From contig OY821521.1 of the NCBI GenBank assembly GCA_963682025.1, forward strand, positions 172,898,165 to 172,962,164: a DNA stretch of 64,000 nucleotides, in the 5' to 3' direction. The notes under the pieces are model-generated. The model was not told the DNA's origin. It searched no databases and worked only from the letters and a program-made list of their open reading frames with translations. The position numbers and the translations under genes are program-made. Shown one piece after another: positions 47,301 through 58,385 of the stretch. The DNA comes from Cordilura impudica. Its lineage: Eukaryota > Arthropoda > Insecta > Diptera > Scathophagidae. The stretch's first letter is position 1; each line of letters begins with the position of its first letter.

Positions 47301-47860
47301 TTTTTACATTACTATTTTGCCATTTTACCTATTTGCGATTTTGCGTTTTTCCGATGATTGAATTCTTAAGTTTTTGCGATTTTGGGATTTTGCAATTTTC
47401 CGCGTTTGGAGTTTTTCCGTTTTGTGGCGATGTGCTTATGAGTTTTTGGGTGTTTGCGATTTCCTGTTTTCGCGATATTTAATTTTTGCGGTGGTACGAT
47501 TTCTGAATTTTTGTGATATTGCGATTTACCCTTTTTGTTTTTTTTTTTTCAATTTTGGGATTTAATGATTTTGCGTTTTTTAAGTATTTCTTTTTCCGAT
47601 TTTCAATTTTCTTTTTTTGCGATTCTACATTTTTGTGATTTCGCATTTTGGCGATTTTTCGTTTTTGCGATTTTGTGCTCATGAGATTTTGCGTTTTGCG
47701 ATTTTATTTATTTTTTGTTGCGATTTTTCCGTTTTTTTTTGAATTTTGGTTTTAGCGATCTTGTGATCTTGCGATTTGGCGTTTTTGTGATTTTCAGATT
47801 TTACGTTTTCGGGATTTTGCGTTTTAGTAATATTCCAATATTGCGTACAATCGCATATCC
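44400..47860. repeat. degenerate GCGATTTTGCGTTTTT-type satellite
   Basis: About 2.9 kb of array (without the MITE at 44712-45312) made of short T-rich units of roughly 8 and 15-17 bp around TTTTGCGATTTTGCGTTTTT. One strand carries nearly all the T and the other nearly all the A, a strong strand bias. Many overlapping open frames on both strands (Phe/Cys/Ile-rich on plus, Lys/Gln-rich on minus) follow from this composition and are not genes. Confidence 0.9.
44712..45312. mobile_element. 601-bp MITE inside the GCG satellite
   Basis: The tips are GGGCAATTCCAT and its inverse ATGGAATTGCCC, flanked by ATGT on both sides (44708-44711 and 45313-45316), a likely 4-bp target duplication. A GTCATTCCGTCAC motif recurs near 44921, 45108 and, as GTCACTTCGTCAC, near 45285. 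It is clearly foreign to the satellite around it. Superfamily not assigned; non-coding. Confidence 0.8.
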
Positions 47861-48690
47861 GTACATTTGAAAAAATGTTTTTTTGTTTTAAAAGTCAAAG
47901 TCAAAAGTCATATATAAACAGTCAGACACATAAGCAATAAAAAAATATAAACATTCTTCAATGCCAGAAAAAGTTTGATAATTTCCCAAAAGATTAAAAC
48001 GGGTTGCACAAATGAATATTGAATTTGTCTCACAGTACAAAACACATTTTTCTTGAAACAAATTTTATGATGGCTTAAAAAAAAATGTTATAAAATAGAA
48101 ATAGAAATCCAAGTGACAACTACAACACTTCCTGATTCAAGGTCATGTATAACTATACATGTCGGCCACCACATAAAGCTTAAATCTGAGATGTTCTTAA
48201 TAAAATTCAAATTTGTTCTTAGTTCTTTTGGTAATAAGTTTTCCCCCCCTTAAAGCTCTATCACTTTTACTACAAAAGCGCAAATCCCAAAGAAACTTAT
48301 TGCTAAAGATATCTTGGACAAAAAACCGTAAAAAATTGGCCATCAAAATAATACAACAAGAGCATTAATGACATGCACGCCTTTATTAGGAAATGGATTT
48401 GTTTGTGTTAGAAATATAAAATATTTTCACACATTTACATTTCTACATTTTATTTAATATGAAGACCAAACACATGTTTGCTTAAAAGGATACCAGTGAG
48501 ATTTTGCCTCGTAATACGATTTGTAATATAATGGACTATTTTAATACATAGTTACGCTCATCACTGATTCCAAGACTGTCCCCGTATGCCGCATGATTAA
48601 TATTTAATTACATAAAATTATCACTCATGTGTCTAAGTAAAAATAAAATAACTGCTTAACATCGCATAAATTTTACACGTGCACATATTA
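47861..48690. other. unique DNA, no gene recognised
   Basis: A+T-rich spacer between two satellites. No supported open frame. Confidence 0.5.
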
Positions 48691-50720
48691 AAAAAAAAAA
48701 AAAACTTCTTGAAAAGTACATTTTATTCAAAAAGTATATTCACGAAAAATGTGAATTTTCCTAAAGAGTACATTTTCTTTAAAAGTACCTTTCAATAAAA
48801 AAGTGTTATTTCTCTGAAAAGTAAATTTTCGTAAAAAAGTACCTTTTCGAAAAAAGTACATTTTCTTAAAAAGATGTATTTTCTTATATAAGTACTTTTT
48901 CTTAAAAAAGTGCCTTTTTGCAACAAATACCTATTCTTAAAAAGTTACGTTTCTTAATAAGGTATTTTTTCTTTTAAAAGTACCCTTTCAAAAAAAAGCT
49001 ACTTTTCTTATAAAAGTCCTCATTCTTAAAAAAGTACCTTTTTGTTGAAAAGGTTCATACTCTCAATAAATTTAATTTTTTTTAAAGTTTACATTTTCTA
49101 AAATAGTACCTTTCCTAAAAAAATATTCCTTAAAAAATACCTTTTCTTAAAAAGCACCATATAGTACCAAAAAAAGTATATTTTCTTAAAAATGTATCTT
49201 TACTTTAAAAAGTACATTTTCTTAAAAAACTAACTTTTCCTACAAAATTTCTTAAACAAGTACCAAAAAGTACTTTTCCCTAAAAAATTACCTTTACTTA
49301 AAAGAGTACATTTACTTAAAAAAGTATCTGTTCTTAAAAAAGTGCCTTTTCCTAAAAATACCTTTACCTAAAAAAGCATATTTTCCTACAATGTAGATTT
49401 TCCCTAGAAAAGCACCATTATTTGAAAAAATAACCTTTTCATAAAAACTTTTTTTTTTCCTACAAAACACTTTTTCTTTAAAAAGTACCTTTTCTTAATA
49501 ATTACATTTTCTTCTAAAAATCCATTTTCTTAAAAAAGTAACTTTCCTCACAAAAAGTAATTTTTTAAAAAAGTTGAATTTTCTTAAAAAAGTATCCGTT
49601 CTTAAAACAGTAGTTTTTCTTAAAAAAGTACATTTTATCAAAAACGAACCCGTTCTTAAAAAAGTTCTTTGTTTAAAAAGTATCTTTTCTTAATAAAGTA
49701 AATTTTCGTAAAAAGTAAATTTTCTTAAATAAGTATTTTTTTCTTTTAAAAGCACCCGTTCTTAAAAAATAACCTTTTATTTAAAAAGATAACTTTTCTT
49801 TGAAAAGTACCTTTTCTTAAAAAAGTACCTTTAGTAAAATAGTTTATCTCTTTAACCAAGTACATTTTCTTAAAAAGGAAGATTTCTTAGCAATGTACCT
49901 CGAAAATAAATAGCTTTTGTTAAAAAGTACTATTTCATTAAAAAAGTTCTTAAAAATTTACCTTTTCTTAAAAAAGTACAATTTCTTTAAAAACTACCTT
50001 TGTTTAAAAGAGTAACTTTTCTCAAAATAGAATACTTTCTTAAAAAGTATTTATTTTAACTAGCCAATTCCAGCGCTTGAAATTCGACTGCAATTTCTAG
50101 GCAACTTTATTTTTCAACTTATCCAATTCACAAACGAAAGTTTTTTTGCTTTATTATTACTGTGAATAAAGATAACAAACTCATTAACAAACACATTAAC
50201 AAATTTAATACACACACATAACATTGTATAATTTTATGTATGTGTTAGTAGCAATTTTAAATGCAATTTACTCTAAACAAAGTCAAAAATTTAAAAATCT
50301 GTAAGTCTGGTGAACAGCTAAAAAAAATACCTTTCAAATAATATACGTTTTGTCAAAATCGGGATAAAACGGTAGAACAAAACATCAGTCACAAGAAATA
50401 GCCTAACCAATTAATATTATGGATAAAGTACATTTTCTTTAAATAGTAACTTTTCTTAAAGAGACCTTTACTTAAAAATTTATCTTTTCTTAAAAAAATA
50501 CCTTTCTAGAAAAGCACAGTTTCTAAAAAAATTACGTTATCCCAAAAAAGTACATTTTATTTAAAAGGATACATCTTAAAAAAGTACTTTTTTGAAATAA
50601 GTATCATTTCTTAAAAATACCTTTTCTTAAAAAAGAACATTTTCTATAAAGAGTACTATTTCTAAATAAAGTACATTTTGCTTAAATGGTACCCTTTATA
50701 AAAAGTTACTTTTTGATGTG
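48691..50720 (+). repeat. 18-bp satellite, plus orientation, split by F4
   Basis: Diverged TTTTCTTAAAAAAGTACC units, interrupted at 50060-50423 by a Helitron-like element. No regular higher-order period is evident by eye. Confidence 0.9.
50060..50423 (-). mobile_element. Helitron-like element F4 (364 bp)
   Basis: On the minus strand it runs from TCCATAATATTAATTGG to a CTAG end at 50060-50063. An A precedes and a T follows in that orientation. It matches F2 and F3 along its length and shows the empty site of the SAM-gene unit (AAATAGCCTAACC). Satellite lies on both sides. Confidence 0.78.
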
Positions 50721-50860
50721 TAAAAATCTATACGCATAGGGGGTGTAAATTTCTATTTCACAAAACAATCAAAAAACGACGTAACATGTGAGACGTAAGA
50801 CAAAATCGGTGTGACCTATGATTGTATTGCTGAAAAAATTAGATATGTAATAACCTGTTT
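50721..50860. other. short unique segment with CG-containing sequence
   Basis: A 140-bp non-repeat stretch (CATAGGGGGTGTAAATTTC, ACGACGTAACATGTGAGACG) between the satellite and the A-rich array. Unclassified; possibly an element edge. Confidence 0.4.
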
Positions 50861-52790
50861 GAAAATGAAAAATAAAAAATAAAAAATGAAAAATAAAAAT
50901 TAAAAATAAAAAATAAAAAAAAAATGAAAAATTAAAAATTAGAAATAAAAATGAAAAATTTAAAATAAAAAATGAAAAATGAAATATGAAAAACGAAAAA
51001 TGAAATATGAAAAACGAAAAATTAAATATGAAAAATAAAAATGGAAAAACAAATTTTAAATGAAAAATGAAAAATTAAAAATAAAAAGTGAAAAATTATG
51101 AATGAAACATAAAAAGTGAAAAACGAAAAATTAAAATGAAAAATAAAAAGGAAAAACGAAAAAGTAAAATGAAAAATTAAAAATAAAATATGAAAAATAA
51201 AAATGAAAAATGGAAAATAAAAAATCAAAAATGAAAAATAAAAAATAAAAAAAAAAAAAATAAAAAATTAAAAATTTAAAATGAAAAATAAAAAATAAAA
51301 AGTGAACAATAAAAATGAGAAATAAAAAATAAAAAATTAAAAATGAAAAAAAAATAGAAAATGAAAAACGAAAAATTTAAAATGAAAAATAAATATAAAA
51401 TATGAAAAATAAAAAATTAAAAATTAAAAATTAAAAATAAAAAATAAAACATAAAAAATGAAAAATAAAAAATGAAAAATAAAAATGAAAAATAAAATAT
51501 AAAAAAAAAAAATAAAAAAATGAAAAAATTTAAAATGAAAAATAAAAAATAAAAAGTGAAAAATAAAAAATGAAAAATAAAAAATAAAAAAGAAAAAATT
51601 AAAAATGAAAAAAAAATAGAAAATGAAAAACGAAAAATATAAAATGAAAAATAAAAATAAAATATGAAAAATAAAAAATTAAAAATTAAAAATAAAAAAT
51701 AAAACATAAAAAATGAAAAATAAAAAATAAAAAATGAAAAATAAATAAAAAATTAAAATTGAAAAAAAAAAATAAAAACTTAAAAACGAAAAATTTAAAA
51801 TGGAAAATAAAAATAAAAAATTAAAAACGAAAAATAAAAAATTAAAAATCAAAAAATTAAAAATGAAAAATATAAACTGAAAATGAACAAGTAAGAAAAT
51901 TATAGTCGGTCTAGACCGACTATATGATACCCTATACCATGGTTTAGAGACCCTATCTTTCGGTCCAACTACTTCGATATAGAAAATAAGCATAAACCAA
52001 ATTTGAGTGGGATTTTTATTAATTTTTTTGGCTGCAGATATGAAAAAGTTCATATCGGATGCTATATCTATAAAGGGACTAGGTCCAAAAATGGACCGAT
52101 CCTGATCATGTTTGGTAAAGTCTCTTGTATTTTGCAAAAATATGTACAAACAAAATTTGAGAAGAATCAGTGCAATATTTTTATTTTTTAATAGATTTAA
52201 GTGAAGATCGGGAAGCAGCTCTATATGGGGTCAAAGGGATCATTTTTCGACTACTCATTAGTGGATGTAATGAACGCATACAAACCCAATTTGAGTAAGA
52301 TCTATATGACAATTTGGATCTTATGGCAATTTATGTCGATTTCATATGGGTAATTTGTATGGGGGCTAGGTCTGAACATGGACCGATTCTCACCAATTTC
52401 AATAGAGGTTCATCCCATGCCCGATAAAAGCTTATATACCAAATTTCATCAAAATATATTCATATTTGCGACCTGCAGTTTGATTACAAGCTTTACATGG
52501 ACACACAGACGGACGGACGGACGGACGGACGGACGGACATTGTTAAATCAACTCAGAAAGTGATTCTGATTCGATCGGTATAATTAAAGATGGGTCTAGG
52601 TCAAATATTTTTGGTTGTTACAAACAGCAGCACAAAGTCATTATACCCAAACCACATAGTGGTATAGGGTATAAAAATAAAAAACGAAAAATGAAAAACA
52701 AAAAATAAAAAATGAAAAATGAAAAACGAAAATGAAAAATGAAAATTGTAAGATGAAAAATGAAAAATTAACCGATTGAAATAATAAATA
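50861..52790. repeat. A-rich short-unit array (AAAAATGAAAAATAA type), split by B3
   Basis: About 1.1 kb of 7-bp-based units, mostly AAAAATA, AAAAATG and AAAAATT, on both sides of the family B element at 51895-52674. The opposite strand gives Phe-rich periodic open frames (for example 51417-51707) that are composition artefacts. The array has the same layout, inverted, as the one at 60906-64000, including the shared flank at 52795-52920. Confidence 0.88.
51895..52674 (-). mobile_element. family B DINE-like element, copy B3 (780 bp)
   Basis: The plus strand starts AACAAGTAAGAAAATTATAG with the hairpin AGTCGGTCTAGACCGACT, and ends CCACATAGTGGTATAGGGTATA. A pure GGAC microsatellite lies at 52510-52538. 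It is full length and close to B2, and inserted in the A-rich array. Confidence 0.88.
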
Positions 52791-52794
52791 ATAA

Positions 52795-52920
52795 TATATA
52801 TTTTTATATTAGCGGAGCCCCTGCAGTTGTTTGCTATAAGTGATACATTGATGGCGCTTTCTATTTGCCATAAAATTTTTTTAATTACTAGATGTTTACA
52901 CATCTCCCCTGTGATCGGAC
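52795..52920 (-). repeat. flank shared, inverted, with 60775-60905
   Basis: CCTGCAGTTGTTTGCTATAAGTGATAC and AATTACTAGATGTTTACA reappear inverted at 60775-60905. In both places this non-repetitive segment sits next to a short-unit A/T array in the same relative orientation, as if segment and array together were one repeat family. Confidence 0.75.
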
Positions 52921-52929
52921 TAACATGAT

Positions 52930-53850
52930 TTTTGTTTTAAAAAAGTACTCGCTCTTAAAAGAACCTTTTCTTAAAAAGAATTTCTTTTTAAAAAAGTAAA
53001 TTTTCTAAAAAATTAAATTTTCGTAAAGAAATACTCTTCTTAAAATAGTACTTTTTCTTAAAAAAGAACTTCTTAAAGAAGTGTTTTCTTAAAAAATTAC
53101 ATTATCTTACATTTTTGTTAAAAAGGCGCCTTTTCTTAAAAAAGTAATTTTTTTTTTATCATTTCTTATAAAATCATATTCTCTAAAATGAGTGCCGTCT
53201 TTTAATAAGATACACTTTCCTAAAAATAGCCTTTCCTAAATAGTACTTTTTCTTAAAAGATACCTTTTATAAAAAATTACGTTTTCTTAAAACAGTAAAT
53301 TTTTTTAAAAACGTACCTTTTCTAAAAAAGTACCTTTTCTTAAAAAAGTACCTTTTATTAAAAAAAGTAGCTTTTCTTACAAGGTATCTTTTCTTAAAAT
53401 AAGTATATTTTCATTTAAAAATACCGTTGAAAAAACACATGTTCTTAACAAAGTACCTTTTGTTAAAAATATACCTTTTTTAAAAGAGTATTCTTTCTTA
53501 AAAAACTAAAATTTCTTAAAAAAAGTATTTTTTCCTAAAAAAGTATTTTATCCGAAAATAGCAATTTTTCCTAAAAAAGTGATAAAAAAAATTACCTTTT
53601 CTTAAATAGATGCTTTTTCTTAATAAAGTGTATTTTCTTAAAAGGCACCCTAAAAAAGTAAGTTTCTAATGGTAAATTAAAAAAAGTAAATATAAAGACG
53701 TACATACGTACCTTATCTTAAAAAAGTATCTGTTTTGAAAAAAGAAAATTTTATCTATCTATTTTATTACCCTAAAAAATACATTTTGTTAAAAAGGCAC
53801 CTTTTTATTATTAAATTTTTACCTTTTCTTAAAAAGGAACGTTGGGAGGA
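52930..53850 (+). repeat. 18-bp satellite, plus orientation
   Basis: Diverged TTTTCTTAAAAAAGTACC units with small unique interruptions (near 53680-53760). The array ends before the unique DNA at 53851. Confidence 0.9.
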
Positions 53851-55201
53851 ATAAAACTATAAATTTCCCAGAATACCTAATTTTACTTATTAAACCGTAT
53901 AAATAAGCTTCGGTGTATGTTTGATTTTATGGCAACATATTCTTGCTGGGTTTTGTATTTTTATCACATTATTGTGTTTCTGTCGGTTTATTATAAAATA
54001 ATACTTACGTAATTCTTTTAATGGAAATGGATGTGTTACTATGCGTCTGATATTTGATTTGAGTTTTATTATAGTTTTTTTTTCTTCAGTAAATGCAATA
54101 TCCGTTATCGTAACGTTTGATGTTTACAGATGTCACATGAGTGGTGAAATTTGTTTAATAATTGAAACAAAAACAGAGCGTAGTGAAATTTTCAATTATA
54201 AACGAAGTTGTCGTGAAAAATGGACAAGTGCTTTAGGTGGTCGTAAGTTCAATTTTAGCTAAGTTAGTGTTAAAGTTAGTTTTTTCGTTGAGTTGAACAT
54301 TAAGTTGGGTAAGATTCCTTCTTATTTTTTTTTTCATTCTAGCTCTGTTCTATCAATATAATATTTAAAACAATAACTAGAAGAAGAGTTACATATGTTT
54401 TGCTTATGACAGAACATGTGACACTATAATTTCCGTTTAAGTTTCTTTACAATAAGTAGTAGTGATACATATAGGAGGTATTTTTCATTTTAAATTATAT
54501 ACTATTGGTATATTGGTTACACCAGATGTTGGCTTTACCATTGTTTAAAAAAATGATGTTATTGCACATAAACTTTCCTTTACACATGGACGAAGATATT
54601 GCAATTTATATTGAAGTTTTTAATATTATTTTTCATAGCCTACTGAACTTTAAGTTTTAAAAACACATAAAAAAGCTCTCGTTTTAAATCAGAAATGATT
54701 GGTTTGTTCATATGATTTTTGTGTGTTTGCTGGCTGGGGAAATCTCATGTTTATAATTAATTTTAATTAATTTAAATATTAATATACTGTAGTGAAATGG
54801 TGTTTATCAATCATATCATTTATGTGGTTTTCATTAACTTTTCGATATGTTAACTGCAAATGCAATTGTAATATGTAAACGACGTCTGGTGAATTGATTA
54901 CACTGTGGAACACTTTCGGATTCATTGTCTGAGGGGTGAGAAAAATCAAGTCAGGGTGAAAATACAGGCCAGTAAGATAACATTTCTAAAGGATTTGTCA
55001 TCCCTCAGGCCATTATTCGTTATTTAGCAAAATTGTAACTGAGCCTTCAGTAACTTATTTTTATTAATTTAGATTCCACGTAAAAAACATAAGAATAATA
55101 CTGATGTATGTTTGATTTAAAAGTATCCCTCATACGTATAAATCTCATCTACTCTACTAATACATAATAATCATAATCATATTCAAAAAATTGAATAAAA
55201 T
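53851..55201. other. longest unique stretch of the right half
   Basis: More than 1.3 kb without recognisable repeats. The only coding candidate is the short frame at 54041-54262. The rest is A+T-rich and unclassified. Confidence 0.5.
54041..54262 (+). CDS. possible first exon with signal-like N-terminus
   Basis: An ATG opens RLIFDLSFIIVFFSSVNAIS, a hydrophobic N-terminal stretch that could be a signal peptide, followed by a mixed segment with two Cys and basic residues (CHMSGEICLIIE, YKRSCREKW). A GTAAGT donor-like site at 54245-54250 follows the LGG residues, which would make this a first exon rather than a complete gene. I find no second exon and do not recognise the sequence. It could be chance. 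Confidence 0.2.
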   Translation: MRLIFDLSFIIVFFSSVNAISVIVTFDVYRCHMSGEICLIIETKTERSEIFNYKRSCREKWTSALGGRKFNFS

Positions 55202-55230
55202 CAAGTAAGAGTGTTAAAATCGGGTGTGCC
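55202..55230 (-). repeat. 3' stub of a Helentron-like element next to satellite
   Basis: TCAAGTAAGAGTGTTAAAAT followed by CGGGTGTGCC matches the 3' end of copies 1-4 up to the middle of the hairpin, then satellite-type sequence begins at once. It lies 155 bp from the complete 3' end of copy 4, so it is a separate, truncated element. Confidence 0.7.
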
Positions 55231-55384
55231 CTTTTCAAAAAAGGGTACTTGTTTTAAAAAGGGTAAATTTTTGTAAAAAAAGGTACATTTTTAAAAAAGG
55301 GAAATATAAAAAAATTGCTAAATTAAATAAGGTGTATTTTTTCAAAAAGGATTTTTTTAAAAAAATGGTAATTAAGAAAAAATA
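55231..55384 (-). repeat. 18-bp satellite fragment, minus orientation
   Basis: AAAAGGGTACTT-type units between the stub at 55202-55230 and the 3' end of copy 4. Confidence 0.7.
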
Positions 55385-57097
55385 AAACAAGTAAGAGGGT
55401 TAAATTCGGCTGTGCCGAATCTTTGATACCCTCCACCTCTGTTAGATTATTGATAATAAATGTAAACAAAATATTTGAAAAAGTTAACTTAATACCAAAT
55501 TATTTCGGCAAATTCCTTGGTTTGATCCGGATTTTTGTTTATTTCAAGAGTTGGTATATAGAGCTCTCTCACATTAGTAATTCGCGGTCGAACGAGAAAA
55601 GATCGTTTTTGTCTTTTCTATTATTTCGGATAAAAGAAAACACGTTTCGGTGTTTGCTTTTTGGTCATCGTGGTTGCTGACATAACCTCTCGTTTAATTT
55701 AGTTTAAGTTTTTGCAAATTAAATAGCTCAACCTAAACTCCATTGCGAAGGTAATGGTTGTGTAAGGTGGCTATATGCATTAAATTGTGCTAATTGGAGA
55801 TGGCTGTATAGTTTCTTTGACTGTGCCAAATAATTCTTCATTGCAGCCGTATAGGTCGCATGGAGTAACAAAATAATAACCAAAAAAAAGCTCTCTCATT
55901 TTTTTTAAATATTGCCATATCTGGAAAATAATTTTTTTTTTTACTTATTAAAAGGGAGTCTTCACTACTAAATTTTGTGGTAACACAAAATAATACAATA
56001 CAAAATCTAACCCAGTGATGCCAACTTTTGATTTTGAATTAAATTATGTTAATAAAATATATATTCATTTATTGACTCCAAATACTACTACTTGGAAATT
56101 ATTATCGAACTTAAATTTTTTGGGTTTTACTTTGTCAAATTTAGAAGTCATCAAGAACACTGGTTCAAATTAGGGATGCCAAACGCAAAAAACCAAATGT
56201 CCCAAAAATTTTAAATAAAATAATTTGTTTTCTTTATTTTCTGAAAAACTTTAAATTTTCATCCAAAAAAAAATTGTGGAAAATAATATTGCATTTTATT
56301 TATGTAACAATTTTTATGTTCGCAATTCTTAAATATCATTTGAGGTTTTCTAAGCTTAATTGAATTTAAATTAATGTTTTCTTATCCTGAAATGCTATTA
56401 ATGTCTGCAGAATCGCAATATTTTTTCAATTTCAGTTGATTTTTTAAATGTAAACATATTTGAAGTTTTTTTTTAATTTCAATTTGTGTTTAAAGAATAA
56501 AATTTATACTTTTAAAATTTAATTGATATCTTATAAATTTCAAGTTATTATTTCCGACGTTTTAATATAATTTTCTGAAATTCAATTGATATTTTCGAAT
56601 TTATAATTGGAAATCTGAATTCCAGTTTTAGAATTGATATTATCCTAAATTTGAATGGAAAATTTAAAAGCTGCAATTCTGAATTTATGTGAATAATAAC
56701 GTTTTAGTAATTTTAAAAAATTTTTAAAAATTATATGTAATCGCAATCAGATATTTTGTAGGTGAAGCAGAATAATAATTTAATATAACTATGTAGAACT
56801 GTTTTGAAAGCAAAAAACTCATTGCTCCTTCTTTACTCAGCTGTGTGTGTACTTTTAACATTGTTGTGTTTGATATCTAATTGAAATGTTGATATTCATG
56901 TTAAAATAGAAATAACTATTGCAAAAGTAATTGGAACGCCATCTACTGTCGCATAGTCACACTGAGCAAAATGAAGTGACACTCTTTGTTAATGCAAAAG
57001 AAATGTATTTTCCCTAAAACAAAATATTGGAGAATTTTATACAAATAAAATAATATTCCGATTTATTTCTAATATGCGGATATACTTATACTGAATA

Positions 57098-57453
57098 TAT
57101 CGCACCTTAAATACAAAACAGTTACAACTCAAAATTTAAAAAAATTTAGTTTCATTATGAAAATGTCCATTTTGAGGAAAGTTTTGCTATACTTTTTTTA
57201 AAATTTATATTGTATTTGTGGAAATAAAATACAATTTTGAGTTATGACTCTCTGACTAAAATTTTTTCATTTGACTAGTAATATTATCTCAAATTGTGTC
57301 CCAGATAATTACAGCATATATCCTGTTAAAGAAGATAGTTATGAGAAATAATTTTTGCAGTGAATAGAAATGTGTACTGTGAATTAATTTATGGAAAAAA
57401 AGTCTATTATGCAAAATATTGAGTTGTGACTCTTTTGTATTTAAGGTGCGATA
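57098..57453. mobile_element. 356-bp MITE with TATCGCACCTTAAATAC ends
   Basis: The left tip TATCGCACCTTAAATACAAA and the inverse of the right tip agree for about 35 bp with few mismatches (ACAGTTACAACTC against AGAGTCACAACTC). The flanks are TA-rich, so the target duplication is uncertain; TA is possible. Copy 3 lacks it between its CTTATTTCTAACATGC and ATACATG segments. Confidence 0.75.
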
Positions 57454-57468
57454 AGTATATTATTTTTT

Positions 57469-57835
57469 GCCCTCGAAATTCGATTGCAAATTCTAGGAAA
57501 TTTTATTTTTTTATTAAATGAAGCCCTAAAAGTATGCTAATCAATTATAGCCAATTCACAAATCAACACAAAAAAAAAACAAACTTATTTTTATTACAAA
57601 CACATTAACAAATTTAATAATCACACACCTAGCATTGTCTAATTTTATGTATGTGTTAGTAGCAACTTTAAATGCAATTTACTCAAAATAAAGAAAAAAT
57701 TTTAAAATCAGTAAATCTGCAAATCGGCCAAAATGAAATAGCTTCCAAATAATATACGTTGGGTCAAAATCGGGATAAAACGGCAGAAGAAAACCTCGGT
57801 CACAAGAAATCACCTAGCCTATTAATATTATTGTT
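57469..57835 (-). mobile_element. Helitron-like element F5, end-trimmed
   Basis: Matches F2 over its full length (CCTCGAAATTCGA, ACACATTAACAAATTTAATA, CACAAGAAATCACCTAGCCT). The CTAG terminus is lost at the 57469 side. It supplies the clearest empty site for the 3.7-kb SAM-gene unit. Confidence 0.75.
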
Positions 57836-58036
57836 ATATGCATCTATGTATATTTAAATGTTACACACAAAAAATACAACATCTAAAGTTATTGCTATGT
57901 TTTTTTTTAATAAATTCATACATAATTTTTTTTTTTTTTTTGGTAAATTTACATTGTTTTTTTATTAACCACAGGTGGTTTGGCATTATTTGCTTTAGCT
58001 GTTGGTGAATTTTTACTCCCTTTATATTAACTCTTA

Positions 58037-58385
58037 TGCCGTTTTCTTTGGTGACAAAAAGTGTCGCATTTTATTTAAACTTTTTTCGAAAAGTGTATTT
58101 TTTTATATATTCTAAATTAAGAGTAACCTAATTTTATAAATCAATCGAACGGTCTCAGAGTGCTGTGTTCATAAAATGCAAAAAAATTTCATTATTATCC
58201 TCTTTGAAGTCATGGGGTGAAAATATTCAAAAAAGGGGAACAATGTGGAAATATTCTCACACTATGACCGGATTTACGATTGATATATAAAATAAAGTTG
58301 CTCTTAATATAGAATATATAAAAAATACACTTTCGAAAATAGTCCAAATAAAATGCGACATTTTTTGTCGCAAAAGAAACCGGCA
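58037..58385. mobile_element. 349-bp MITE with long inverted repeats and TTA duplication
   Basis: Tips are TGCCGTTTTCTTTGGTGACA and, inverted, TGCCGGTTTCTTTTGCGACA; the inverted match continues for about 105 bp (TGTCGCATTTTATTT, AAGTGTATTTTTT). TTA lies at 58034-58036 and 58386-58388. Copy 3 shows the empty site, CTCGTAGTGTCTGC, near 39583. A TTA duplication fits PIF/Harbinger-type insertion, but these tips differ from the MITEs in copies 1 and 2. The minus-strand frames here are shadows. Confidence 0.85.

Noticed and set aside
44315..47682. Clusters of hydrophobic Phe/Ile-rich and Lys/Asn-rich open frames
   Set aside because: Composition products of the GCGATTTT satellite; opposite strands give mirrored compositions and frames overlap each other.
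51022..52149. Phe-rich minus-strand frames of up to 156 codons
   Set aside because: The A-rich 7-bp array has few stops on its T-rich strand; the longest frame simply continues into family B copy B3.
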